The position numbers and the translations under genes are program-made. Below are positions 42,230 to 49,997 of a DNA stretch of 64,000 nt, one piece after another. How positions within the stretch are numbered: the first letter of the stretch is position 1; the number at the start of each line of letters is the position of its first letter. Under the pieces are notes generated by a model. It saw nothing but the letters and a program-made list of their open reading frames with translations. It did not search any database and was not told the origin of the DNA. The DNA lies in NCBI GenBank assembly GCA_964646225.1, contig CAZYAD010000003.1:10060-74059 (forward strand), read 5' to 3'. The DNA comes from UBA4644 sp964646225 (GTDB lineage Bacteria > Bacillota > Clostridia > Oscillospirales > Butyricicoccaceae).

Positions 42230-42478
42230 GTGAGCTGTCTGATGGTTTTTCGTTCTGTGACGCAGGCCCAGAGCGCCGGGGCCATCCTGCGGAAAAACGG
42301 CATCGCCTCTGTGCTGACAAAGCCGCCCGCAGGGATGGGCCGGGGCTCCTGTGCCTTTGGTCTGGCACTGCCCAGACAATATCTGCCCGGCGCGCTGGCG
42401 CTGCTGGGCAAAACCGGCCTGCGCCCGCTGGGCCTGTTTGAAAATACAGGTGCCGCCTGGCGGGAGGTGGTGCTGTGA
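42230..42478 (+). CDS. DUF3343 family protein (putative Se/S carrier-like)
   Basis: An 82-residue protein of the DUF3343 family, which public annotation calls a putative selenium/sulfur carrier-like protein. It shows the SAGAILRKNGI helix and the PPAGMGRGSCAFGL block; the single cysteine there is a candidate carrier residue. GTG at 42230 follows GAAAGGAAG by about ten bases; an in-frame ATG at 42242 is the alternative. Its stop overlaps the start of the cysteine-desulfurase-like gene (GTGA), supporting a joint role in sulfur or selenium transfer. Confidence 0.72.
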   Translation: MSCLMVFRSVTQAQSAGAILRKNGIASVLTKPPAGMGRGSCAFGLALPRQYLPGALALLGKTGLRPLGLFENTGAAWREVVL

Positions 42479-43632
42479 TCTATCTGGACAACGCCGCCAC
42501 TACCCTGCAAAAGCCCGCCTCGGTGCGGCGTGCCGTGGCCCAGGCGCTGGAGACCTGCGGAAATCCGGGCCGGGCGGGACATCGGGCCGCCCTGCGGGCT
42601 GCCGAGATCGTTTATGACTGCCGCTGCGCTGCGGCAGAGCTGTTTGGGATGGAGCGGCCTGAAGGGGTGGTGTTCACCTTCAACGCCACCCATGCCCTGA
42701 ATATCGCCATCAAATCCTGCCTGGCGGGCGGCGGACACGCTGTCATCTCCGGCTACGAGCACAATTCGGTGGTGCGGCCGCTGGAGGGGCTGGCGGGGGC
42801 CGCCTATACCGTGGCCCGCTGGCCGCTGTTTGCGCCGGAGGAGGCCGTACCGGCGGTGACCGCAGCCCTGCGGGAGGATACCCGCTGCGTGATCCTCAAC
42901 CATGTGTCCAATGTCTTCGGCTTTGTGCAGCCGCTGGAGCAGGTGGACGCTCTGTGCCGGGAACGGGGCATTCCGCTGGTGGTGGATGCCTCCCAGTCAG
43001 CGGGGCTGCTGCCGCTGGCGGTGTCCCGCCTGCCGGGGACGGCCTTTCTCTGCATGCCGGGACATAAGGGCCTCTACGGTCCGCAGGGAACCGGGATCCT
43101 GCTGTGCTGTAAAGATATACCGCTTTACAGTGTTCTGGAGGGCGGAACCGGCAGCGCTTCCCTGGAACGGCGGCAGCCGGACTTCCTCCCAGACGGTCTG
43201 GAAAGCGGGACGCTCAATGTGCCGGGCATCGCCGGTCTGCGGGAGGGCCTGCGGCTGGTCGCGGAACGGGGCGGGGAGCTCCGCCTGCGAGAGCAGGCGC
43301 TGCTGGCCCGGGCGGCAGAGGGGCTGGGGAGCCTGCCCGGCGTCCGGGTGTGGTATGATGGCACCTGCCAGTGCGGCGTGCTGTCCTTCTGTCTGGCGGG
43401 GTGGGAGCCGGCCACCCTGGGGGTGGCGCTGGCCCGGGAGGGCTTCTGTCTGCGCCCGGGGCTGCACTGTGCGCCGCTGGCCCACGAAACAGCAGGCACC
43501 CTGCCAGAGGGCACCCTGCGCGCCAGCTTTTCCCTGTTCAACACAGAGGAGGAGGTGCTGCGCCTGCTCCGGCAGACTGAAAAACTGGCGAAATCCCCCG
43601 GCGAGGCAAAAAACAAGTGCTTCGGCTATTGA
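42475..43632 (+). CDS. Class V aminotransferase, cysteine-desulfurase family
   Basis: A 385-residue PLP enzyme. It begins MIYLDNAATT, has the PLP-binding Asp and Gln in DASQ (171-174), the Schiff-base lysine K198 in MPGHKGLYGPQG, and a reactive cysteine C332 in RPGLHCAPLAHET. The LHCAPLAH form is typical of the cysteine-desulfurase-related subfamily found in anaerobes alongside selenium genes. It should release sulfur (or selenium) from cysteine or selenocysteine and hand it to a carrier, plausibly the DUF3343 protein upstream. It is translated by GTG with overlap. Confidence 0.85.
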   Translation: MIYLDNAATTLQKPASVRRAVAQALETCGNPGRAGHRAALRAAEIVYDCRCAAAELFGMERPEGVVFTFNATHALNIAIKSCLAGGGHAVISGYEHNSVVRPLEGLAGAAYTVARWPLFAPEEAVPAVTAALREDTRCVILNHVSNVFGFVQPLEQVDALCRERGIPLVVDASQSAGLLPLAVSRLPGTAFLCMPGHKGLYGPQGTGILLCCKDIPLYSVLEGGTGSASLERRQPDFLPDGLESGTLNVPGIAGLREGLRLVAERGGELRLREQALLARAAEGLGSLPGVRVWYDGTCQCGVLSFCLAGWEPATLGVALAREGFCLRPGLHCAPLAHETAGTLPEGTLRASFSLFNTEEEVLRLLRQTEKLAKSPGEAKNKCFGY

Positions 43633-43657
43633 AAAACTGCCGTTTGTTTGTTAAAAT
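43629..43657 (+). promoter_or_regulatory. Promoter of cdaA-cdaR
   Basis: TTGAAA at 43629-43634, 17-base spacer, TAAAAT at 43652-43657, overlapping the end of the upstream gene. Confidence 0.65.
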
Positions 43658-43698
43658 AGGAGTAAACACAAAAACAAGAAAAGGAAGCGGCTGCCAAC

Positions 43699-44541
43699 AT
43701 GTTCGAAGGGTTGATCAACAATGTAGGAAGGGCCACGGTTTGGGATATTGTCGATATCCTGATTGTGGCCTTTTTGTTTTATAAGCTGATGCGGTTTATG
43801 CGCAAGACCAACGCGCAGAAGCTGTTTCAGGGGCTGGCCCTTCTGGTGGTGACCACCCTTCTGGCCGAGCTGATGCAGCTCAAGGCCGTCAGCTTCATCA
43901 TACGCACCGTGATGGAGGTTGGCCTGCTGGCGCTGGTGATCATCTTCCAGCCGGAGCTGCGTAAGATGCTGGAGCAGTTCGGCAGCCAGCGCCTGTTCAA
44001 GCTGCTGGGCCTGGGCCGGGGACAGGAGAACAAGGGCACCGACACGGCCATCCTCCAGACGGTGGAGGCCGTCAATTCCCTTGCCTGGACAAAGACCGGC
44101 GCCCTGATTATCTTCCAGCGGGAGGATGATCTCCGCAGCATCATCAACACCGGCACCACCATCAACGCCGATGTGAATGCCGAACTGCTGAAAAACCTGT
44201 TTTACAACAAGGCTCCGCTGCATGACGGCGCGGTCATCATCGCCAACGGCCGCATCGCTGCCGCAGGGTGCATCCTGCCCCTCAGCGGCAAGCAGAATAT
44301 CAGCAAGGATCTGGGCACCCGCCACCGGGCGGGCCTGGGCCAGAGCGAGAGCTTTGACTCCCTGTCGGTCATCGTTTCGGAGGAGACCGGCGGGATATCT
44401 CTGGCCGAGGGAGGCATCCTCAAGCAGCATCTGGCCCCTGAAACGCTGGAGCGGCTGCTGACGGCCAAGCTGATGCCCGAGACCGAGGAGCATGACAGGC
44501 AGACACTGATGGAGCGGGTAAAGGGGTTGATCGCGAAATGA
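43699..44541 (+). CDS. cdaA: Diadenylate cyclase CdaA
   Basis: A 280-residue membrane enzyme making cyclic di-AMP from two ATP. Three N-terminal helices (up to about residue 85) are followed by the DAC domain with DGA at 176-178 (APLHDGAVI) and RHR at 208-210 (GTRHRAGLG), the two catalytic motifs. c-di-AMP controls potassium transport and cell-wall homeostasis in Firmicutes. It overlaps cdaR by four bases. The usual third gene, glmM, does not follow. Confidence 0.95.
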   Translation: MFEGLINNVGRATVWDIVDILIVAFLFYKLMRFMRKTNAQKLFQGLALLVVTTLLAELMQLKAVSFIIRTVMEVGLLALVIIFQPELRKMLEQFGSQRLFKLLGLGRGQENKGTDTAILQTVEAVNSLAWTKTGALIIFQREDDLRSIINTGTTINADVNAELLKNLFYNKAPLHDGAVIIANGRIAAAGCILPLSGKQNISKDLGTRHRAGLGQSESFDSLSVIVSEETGGISLAEGGILKQHLAPETLERLLTAKLMPETEEHDRQTLMERVKGLIAK

Positions 44542-45845
44542 TGAAATGGATCCGGGAAAATGATATCATCCTGCGGGTGACCTCGCTGCTCATCGCCGTG
44601 CTGCTGTGGGCCTATGCCGTCAGTCAGGATCAGTCCGATGTGAAGCAGACCTTCCGCGACCTTACTATTCAGCTGGAGGGGGTCAACCTGCTGAAGGAGC
44701 AGGATCTGGTGATCCTGTCCGGCGGCAGCTCCACCGTGGATATCGAGCTCACCGGCAAGCGGGAGCAGCTGAACACCGCCCAGAACGACCCCCAGACCTC
44801 CATCCGGCGGACGGTCTCTGTGGCCAACATCACCGAGCCCGGCACCTACCATCTGGGCATCGAGGCGGCGCCGGTGGGCCTGGGCGACACCAGCGTCTCC
44901 GGCAAAAAGCCCACCACCGTCACCCTGGTGGTGGATCGCCTCAGCACGGCCTCCATCCCTGTGGAGGTGGAGCTCACCGGACAGCTGTCCGAGGGGCTGG
45001 AGCTGGCGGACTACAGCGTCTCTCCCGATGCCGTGGTTGTCCGCGGGCCGGAGACCGTCTTACGGCAGATCAAGCGGGCCAGAGCGGTCTATGAGATCTC
45101 CGGCCTCACCGCGCCGCTGCAAACCAGTGTGACCTTTACTCTGCTGGATGAAAAGGGCAACGAGGTGGTCAACAGCTACCTTTCCACCGATACCCCTGCC
45201 ACCATGCTGAACATCGAGCTGCGGCAGGAGGGGGCCATCAAGACCGAGGTGGATCTCATCGATTCGCCCTATCTGAAGTCTTATATGGTCAGCGTGGATA
45301 TCGATCCCGAATATGTCCGCCTCAAGGGCGACCCCGCCGAGATCGGCGAGATCAACCAGCTGCTGCTCAATGAGATCGACCTGAGCGAGGTGGTGGAAAA
45401 GCGCACCACCTCCTTCACCCGGCTGCTCCAGGTGCCGGATGGCCTCTCGCTGGCCGCCGGAGAGAAGCCCTTTGCCACCGTCACCCTGACGCTGGACGGC
45501 TACGACTGGAAGACCATGGAGCTGGATCAGAGCCTGCTGCCCGAAAGCGAGATGTTCACCTATCCGGAGCAGACCTTTTCGGTGGAGCTGTTCGGCGAGG
45601 AAAGCGCCCTGCGGCGCATCCGCAGCAGCGATGTGACGCTGGAGTTGAGCTATGATCTGGAGGAACTGGAGGCCGGGGACAACCGGGTGCCCTGCCGGGT
45701 CAGCCTGCCGGACGGGGATATCTATATCGAGCAGTCGCTGGAGGTTACCGTAACCGTGACTCAGGAGACGCTGGACGCCCTGCGTCAGCCGCTGCCCGGT
45801 GACCGGGAACCCGGCGAGCCGGAGCCCGGCACGCCGGAAGAATAA
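44538..45845 (+). CDS. cdaR: CdaA regulatory protein CdaR (YbbR-like domains)
   Basis: A 435-residue protein with one N-terminal membrane helix (residues about 10-28) and an outer region of four YbbR repeats, each about 80 residues (for example VELTGQLSEGLELADYSVSP and DAVVVRGPETVL). CdaR binds CdaA and adjusts its activity. The C-terminus is a short acidic Pro/Glu-rich tail. It starts in the cdaA stop (ATGA). Downstream there is no glmM; an FAD-dependent enzyme starts six bases after its stop. Confidence 0.9.
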   Translation: MMKWIRENDIILRVTSLLIAVLLWAYAVSQDQSDVKQTFRDLTIQLEGVNLLKEQDLVILSGGSSTVDIELTGKREQLNTAQNDPQTSIRRTVSVANITEPGTYHLGIEAAPVGLGDTSVSGKKPTTVTLVVDRLSTASIPVEVELTGQLSEGLELADYSVSPDAVVVRGPETVLRQIKRARAVYEISGLTAPLQTSVTFTLLDEKGNEVVNSYLSTDTPATMLNIELRQEGAIKTEVDLIDSPYLKSYMVSVDIDPEYVRLKGDPAEIGEINQLLLNEIDLSEVVEKRTTSFTRLLQVPDGLSLAAGEKPFATVTLTLDGYDWKTMELDQSLLPESEMFTYPEQTFSVELFGEESALRRIRSSDVTLELSYDLEELEAGDNRVPCRVSLPDGDIYIEQSLEVTVTVTQETLDALRQPLPGDREPGEPEPGTPEE

Positions 45846-45849
45846 CGAC

Positions 45850-47439
45850 ATGAGTATCTTGATCTCTGATGTCAGGCTTCCTTTTCCGTTTTCGGAGGAG
45901 GAAGCCTTGACTGCCGCAAGGAAGAAATTGCGGCTCAGCCCCGAAAGCGTCCTCCGCGGCTGCCTGCACAAGCGCTCGCTGGATCTGCGCCACGGCGACC
46001 TGCGGGCCATCTGCTCGGTGGAGCTTTCGCTGGCGGGGGACGAGGCCGCCTTTGTCCGGCGGCTGGCGGATCCCCATGTACGGCTGCGGGAGCGGGCGGT
46101 CATGCCCCGTCCCACCGGAACGGAGCGGCTGGAATCGCCGCCGGTGGTGGTGGGCTTTGGCCCGGCGGGTATCTTTGCAGCCCTGCTGCTGGCGAAAAAC
46201 GGCTACCGCCCCATCGTGCTGGAGCGCGGCCGGCCCATGGCGCAGCGCGACCGGGATGTCCGGGCCTTCTTTTCCGGCGGCCAGCTGGACGAGGGCTCCA
46301 ACATCCAGTTTGGCGAGGGCGGCGCAGGGGCTTATTCCGACGGCAAGCTCACCACCCGCATCGGGGACAACCGCTGCGAGCTGGTGCTGGAGCTGCTGGA
46401 GGCCCACGGCGCGCCCCATGAGGCCCTGCAGGCTGCCAAGCCCCACATCGGCACCGACCTGCTGAAGGACATCGTGGTGTCCATGCGGCAGGAAATCGGC
46501 CGTCTGGGCGGACAGGTGCGGTTCGGGACCCGGGCACAGGGCCTTGTGCTGCGGGAGGGCCGCCTGTTTGGCCTGCGGCTGGAAGGGGAGGAGCTGCCCT
46601 GCCGGACGGCGGTGCTGGCCATCGGCCACAGTGCCCGGGACAGCTTTTTCACACTGCGGCAGCAGGGGGTGTATTTGCAGGCCAAGCCCTTTTCGGTGGG
46701 CGTCCGGGCAGAGCACTTGCAGGAGGACATAGACCGGGCCCTTTACGGCCGGTATCTGGGCACGCCCGGCCTGCCGCCGGGGGAATATGCCCTTTCCCAT
46801 CGGGAGGGCGACCGGGGTTGCTACTCCTTTTGTATGTGTCCCGGCGGAGAGGTGGTGGCCGCCGCCAGCGAAAGCGGCGGTCTGGTGGTCAACGGCATGA
46901 GCTACCATGCCCGCGCCGGAAAAAATGCCAACGCCGCGCTGGTGGTCTCTGTAGGGCCTGAGGATTTCGGCTCTGATCCCCTGGACGGTGTGGCCTTTCA
47001 GCGGGAGTTGGAGAGGCGTGCCTTTGCCCTCGCCGGCGGGGACTATGCCGCGCCGGTGCAGCTCTGGGGCGACTTTGCCCAGGGGCGGGTCTCCACCCGT
47101 CTGGGGCGCGTCACCCCCACCTATCCCCGCGGCTGGCAGTTCCGCCCGCTGGAGGAGGTTCTGCCGGAGCAGGTCTGCGGCCTGCTGCGCCGGGCTATGC
47201 CCCGCTTTGGGCAAAGGCTTCGGGGATATGACGCCGCAGACACCATCTTCACCGGGGTGGAGACCCGCACCTCGTCGCCGGTGCGCATCACCCGGGGCGA
47301 CGATCTTTACAGCCTGAATGTACAGGGCCTGATCCCCTGCGGCGAGGGCGCCGGTTATGCCGGCGGCATCATGTCCGCAGCGGTGGACGGCATCCGCGCG
47401 GCAGAGGCCATCATGAGCCGTTATGCCCCGCTGGAATAG
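45850..47439 (+). CDS. FAD-dependent oxidoreductase (COG2509-like)
   Basis: A 529-residue flavoprotein. After an N-terminal module of about 85 residues (SEEEALTAARKKLRLSPESV), the FAD-binding loop is VVVGFGPAGIFAALLLAKNG, followed by GEGGAGAYSDGKLTTR and a C-terminal GIMSAAVDGIRAAEAI block. This arrangement fits the uncharacterised COG2509 family of NAD(FAD)-utilising dehydrogenases found in most anaerobes. The substrate is unknown. Start at 45850 (MSILISDV) gives the natural N-terminus; the longer frame to 45799 lies within cdaR. Confidence 0.85.
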   Translation: MSILISDVRLPFPFSEEEALTAARKKLRLSPESVLRGCLHKRSLDLRHGDLRAICSVELSLAGDEAAFVRRLADPHVRLRERAVMPRPTGTERLESPPVVVGFGPAGIFAALLLAKNGYRPIVLERGRPMAQRDRDVRAFFSGGQLDEGSNIQFGEGGAGAYSDGKLTTRIGDNRCELVLELLEAHGAPHEALQAAKPHIGTDLLKDIVVSMRQEIGRLGGQVRFGTRAQGLVLREGRLFGLRLEGEELPCRTAVLAIGHSARDSFFTLRQQGVYLQAKPFSVGVRAEHLQEDIDRALYGRYLGTPGLPPGEYALSHREGDRGCYSFCMCPGGEVVAAASESGGLVVNGMSYHARAGKNANAALVVSVGPEDFGSDPLDGVAFQRELERRAFALAGGDYAAPVQLWGDFAQGRVSTRLGRVTPTYPRGWQFRPLEEVLPEQVCGLLRRAMPRFGQRLRGYDAADTIFTGVETRTSSPVRITRGDDLYSLNVQGLIPCGEGAGYAGGIMSAAVDGIRAAEAIMSRYAPLE

Positions 47440-47454
47440 AAAAGGGAGGAAGCT

Positions 47455-47862
47455 ATGGAACAGCAAGCGCAAGTGATCCGTATCGTCAGCGATGCCGTGG
47501 CCCGGGTGGCCGTCAAACGGAAATCGGCCTGCAGCGGCGACTGCCATACCTGTCACGGTTGTCCCCACCCGGATGAGATCGTCATGGTGGACGCCGACAA
47601 TCTGGTGGGCGCGCAGAAGGGCGACAATGTGCTGGTGCGCAGCGATACCGGCCGGGTGCTCAAGCTGGCCGCCATGCTGTATCTCATGCCGGTGGTGCTG
47701 TTTTTCCTGGGGTATTTTCTCATGCCCGGGGGAGAAGGGGCGCGGCTGGCTGTGGGCGGCGGAGCCTTTGCAGCGGGCATCCTGATCTGTATGGCGGTTT
47801 CCCGCTGGATGAAGGAAAACAACAGGGAAATGCACTTTTCCATCGTGGAAGTGCTGGAATAA
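47455..47862 (+). CDS. RseC/SoxR-reducing-system family protein
   Basis: A 135-residue membrane protein with a cysteine-rich N-terminal segment (CSGDCHTCHGC at about residues 26-36) and two membrane helices (about 70-90 and 100-115), the architecture of RseC family proteins. RseC is part of systems that reduce [2Fe-2S] regulators through RNF-type complexes; in Clostridia it occurs without them. The four cysteines suggest metal or redox binding. It lies 15 bases after the FAD oxidoreductase and 12 before yicC. Confidence 0.75.
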   Translation: MEQQAQVIRIVSDAVARVAVKRKSACSGDCHTCHGCPHPDEIVMVDADNLVGAQKGDNVLVRSDTGRVLKLAAMLYLMPVVLFFLGYFLMPGGEGARLAVGGGAFAAGILICMAVSRWMKENNREMHFSIVEVLE

Positions 47863-47874
47863 GAGTAGGAAGTG

Positions 47875-48759
47875 ATGAATTTGCTGAAAAGCATGACCGG
47901 CTATGGCCGGGTAAAGGTGGAAAATGATCTCCGGGAGATCACGGTGGAGCTGCGTTCGGTGAACCACCGCTATCTGGATCTGAACATCAAGGTGCCTCGG
48001 ATCTACGGCTATCTGGAGGATATGGTCTCCAAGCAGGCACAGGCCGCCATCGCCCGGGGCAAGGTGGATATCTATGTGTCCATTCGCGCAAAAGAGGGGG
48101 CCGATCTCCGGGTCACCCCCAATATGGCTGTGATCCAGGGCTATGTGGAGGCCGCCCGCCGGGTGTCCGAGACCTATGGCGTCCCCGGCGAGATGACCGC
48201 CCTGTCCCTGCTGCGTCTGCCCGACGCCATGGAGCAGAACCGGGAGGAGGCCGACGCCGATCAGCTGAAGGCTGAGGTCTCTGCCGTGCTGGCACAGGCG
48301 CTGGAGGAATACAATGCCATGCGTCAGCGGGAGGGCGCCCGTCTGGTGGAGGATGTGGCCCTGCGGGCCGGGCTCATTGCCCGGGCGGTGGACTTTGTGG
48401 AGCAGCGCTCCCCTGACTGTGTAGAGGAATACCGCGCCCGCCTTGCCGCCCGGATGACCGAGCTGCTGGACGGCACCGAGCTGGCCCAGCAGCGCATTTT
48501 GCAGGAGGCCGCTCTGTATGCCGACAAGGTCAATGTCACCGAGGAGATCGTCCGCCTGCGCTCCCACCTGTCTCAGCTGGAGACCATGCTGAAAAGTCCG
48601 GTGGCCATCGGCCGCAAGCTGGATTTTCTGGTGCAGGAGATGAACCGTGAGACCAACACCATCGGCTCCAAGGCCAATGACTTCCAGATCGCCAAGACCG
48701 TGGTAGATATGAAGGCCGAGATCGAAAAGATCCGGGAGCAGATCCAGAATCTGGAGTAA
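47875..48759 (+). CDS. yicC: YicC family endoribonuclease
   Basis: A 294-residue protein with the YicC_N and DUF1732 domains: SMTGYGRVKVENDLREITVE, SVNHRYLDLNIKVPR, and the C-terminal KLDFLVQEMNRETNTIGSKA. Family members are now described as endoribonucleases. ATG at 47875 is preferred to GTG at 47872 because of the AGGAAG spacing. In Firmicutes yicC almost always precedes remA and gmk, as here. Confidence 0.92.
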   Translation: MNLLKSMTGYGRVKVENDLREITVELRSVNHRYLDLNIKVPRIYGYLEDMVSKQAQAAIARGKVDIYVSIRAKEGADLRVTPNMAVIQGYVEAARRVSETYGVPGEMTALSLLRLPDAMEQNREEADADQLKAEVSAVLAQALEEYNAMRQREGARLVEDVALRAGLIARAVDFVEQRSPDCVEEYRARLAARMTELLDGTELAQQRILQEAALYADKVNVTEEIVRLRSHLSQLETMLKSPVAIGRKLDFLVQEMNRETNTIGSKANDFQIAKTVVDMKAEIEKIREQIQNLE

Positions 48760-48769
48760 GGAGCGCCTT

Positions 48770-49039
48770 ATGAAACTGATCAACATCGGCTTTGGCAATA
48801 TGGTCTCCTCTGACCGGCTGGTGGCCATTGTCAGTCCGGAATCGGCCCCCATCCGCCGTATCATCACCAAGGCCAAGGAGAGCAATATGCTCATCGACGC
48901 CACCTATGGCCGCCGCAGCCGCAGCGTGCTGGTCACCGACTCCGACCATGTGATCCTGTCCTCCATCCAGCCGGAGACCATTGCAAACCGCTTCAGCAGC
49001 GAGTATGAGGACGACGAGGAGGAGGAAGAGGATGAATAA
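48770..49039 (+). CDS. remA: Extracellular matrix regulator RemA (DUF370)
   Basis: An 89-residue DNA-binding protein. In Bacillus subtilis RemA activates biofilm matrix and osmoprotection genes. The core MKLINIGFGNMVSSDRLVAIV, IRRIITKAKESNMLIDATYG and the RSRSVLVTDSDHVILSSIQP block are conserved; an acidic tail of eleven Asp/Glu residues closes the protein. Its stop lies inside the gmk start region (overlap of eight bases), so the two are coupled. RemA is often annotated as hypothetical. Confidence 0.9.
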   Translation: MKLINIGFGNMVSSDRLVAIVSPESAPIRRIITKAKESNMLIDATYGRRSRSVLVTDSDHVILSSIQPETIANRFSSEYEDDEEEEEDE

Positions 49040-49619
49040 AGGCTCCCTGTTTATTATCACCGGTCCCAGCGGCACGGGAAAGGGCACCCTGCTCAGGCAG
49101 GTGATGCAAACCCTGGATCGGCTGTATTTCTCGGTGTCGGCTACCACCAGAGCGCCCCGCCCCGGGGAGGAAGACGGCGTGCATTATCACTTCCTCAGCC
49201 GGGAGCGGTTTGAGGAGCTGGTGGCCCGGGATCGCTTTCTGGAATATGCCCGCTATGCGGAAAATTATTACGGCACCCCCCTGGATCCCGTTCTGGAGCA
49301 GATGGAGCAGGGCCGCGATGTGATCCTGGAGATCGAACTCCAGGGTGCCCTTCAGGTGATGGCCCGGATGCCGGAGGCGGTGACGGTGTTCATCGCGCCG
49401 CCCTCCTTTGCCGAGCTGGAGAGCCGGCTGCGGGGCCGCGGCACCGAGACGGAGGAGGTCATCCGCACCCGGCTGGAGCTTGCCCGGAAGGAATGCGCCG
49501 CCATGAACGCTTTCCGCTATGTGGTGGTGAACGACCGCGTAGAGGAGGCCGCCGACCGCCTGCGGGCGGTGATCCTGTCTCAGCGCTGCCTGCGGGAAAA
49601 GCAGACGCTGGCCCTTTGA
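49032..49619 (+). CDS. gmk: Guanylate kinase
   Basis: A 195-residue enzyme phosphorylating GMP to GDP. The P-loop is GPSGTGKGTLLRQ at about residue 11, the GMP-binding region SATTRAPRPGEEDGVHYHF and the RLELARKE helix follow, and length matches the family (about 190-210). ATG at 49032 overlaps the remA stop. Conserved neighbours are remA before and rpoZ after. Confidence 0.95.
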   Translation: MNKGSLFIITGPSGTGKGTLLRQVMQTLDRLYFSVSATTRAPRPGEEDGVHYHFLSRERFEELVARDRFLEYARYAENYYGTPLDPVLEQMEQGRDVILEIELQGALQVMARMPEAVTVFIAPPSFAELESRLRGRGTETEEVIRTRLELARKECAAMNAFRYVVVNDRVEEAADRLRAVILSQRCLREKQTLAL

Positions 49620-49621
49620 CA

Positions 49622-49638
49622 GGGGCACGGTGTGCCCC
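49622..49638 (+). repeat. Hairpin between gmk and rpoZ
   Basis: GGGGCAC and GTGCCCC around a 3-base loop, 3 bases after the gmk stop, without a following T tract. Possibly a stability or partial termination element. Confidence 0.35.
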
Positions 49639-49688
49639 ATCGTTACCATTGTGTAAGAAATTGAAGAATAGAAAAGGAGAATCACCCT

Positions 49689-49991
49689 ATGCTGCATCCC
49701 TCGATGAGTGAATTGCTGGAAAAAGTAGACAACCGTTATCTGCTGGTGAATGTGGCCGCAAAGCGCGCCCGTCAGATCGCAGAGGAGGCCGAGCTGAACG
49801 AGGTCAACCTGTCGGAAAAGCCGGTGAAGCTGGCGCTGGATGACATCGTGGCCGGCCGGATCGTCAATGTGTCCGAGGCGGATGACGTGCAGAGCGACGA
49901 GAGCGACGCCGAACAGAGCAGCGACGCGCCGGAGGAGGCCGGTCAGGACGAAGCCGGACAGGAAGCAGACGAAGAAGCCGCAGAGGAGTAA
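49689..49991 (+). CDS. rpoZ: RNA polymerase omega subunit
   Basis: A 100-residue subunit that helps assemble RNA polymerase. The core is MLHPSMSELLEKVDNRYLLV, KRARQIAEEA and the KPVKLALDDIVAGRI block. About 35 residues of acidic low-complexity tail (Asp/Glu/Ser/Gln) extend beyond the usual 65-70 residue core. AAAAGGAG lies nine bases before the start. Position between gmk and priA is the standard one in Clostridia. Confidence 0.93.
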   Translation: MLHPSMSELLEKVDNRYLLVNVAAKRARQIAEEAELNEVNLSEKPVKLALDDIVAGRIVNVSEADDVQSDESDAEQSSDAPEEAGQDEAGQEADEEAAEE

Positions 49992-49997
49992 ACCGGC

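Noticed and set aside
45745..48903. Open reading frame of over 1000 codons on the minus strand
   Set aside because: It lies antisense to cdaR, the FAD oxidoreductase, the RseC-like gene and yicC, all of which have clear families, ribosome sites and tight spacing. Its His/Gln/Gly-rich translation is the usual shadow of GC-rich coding on the other strand.
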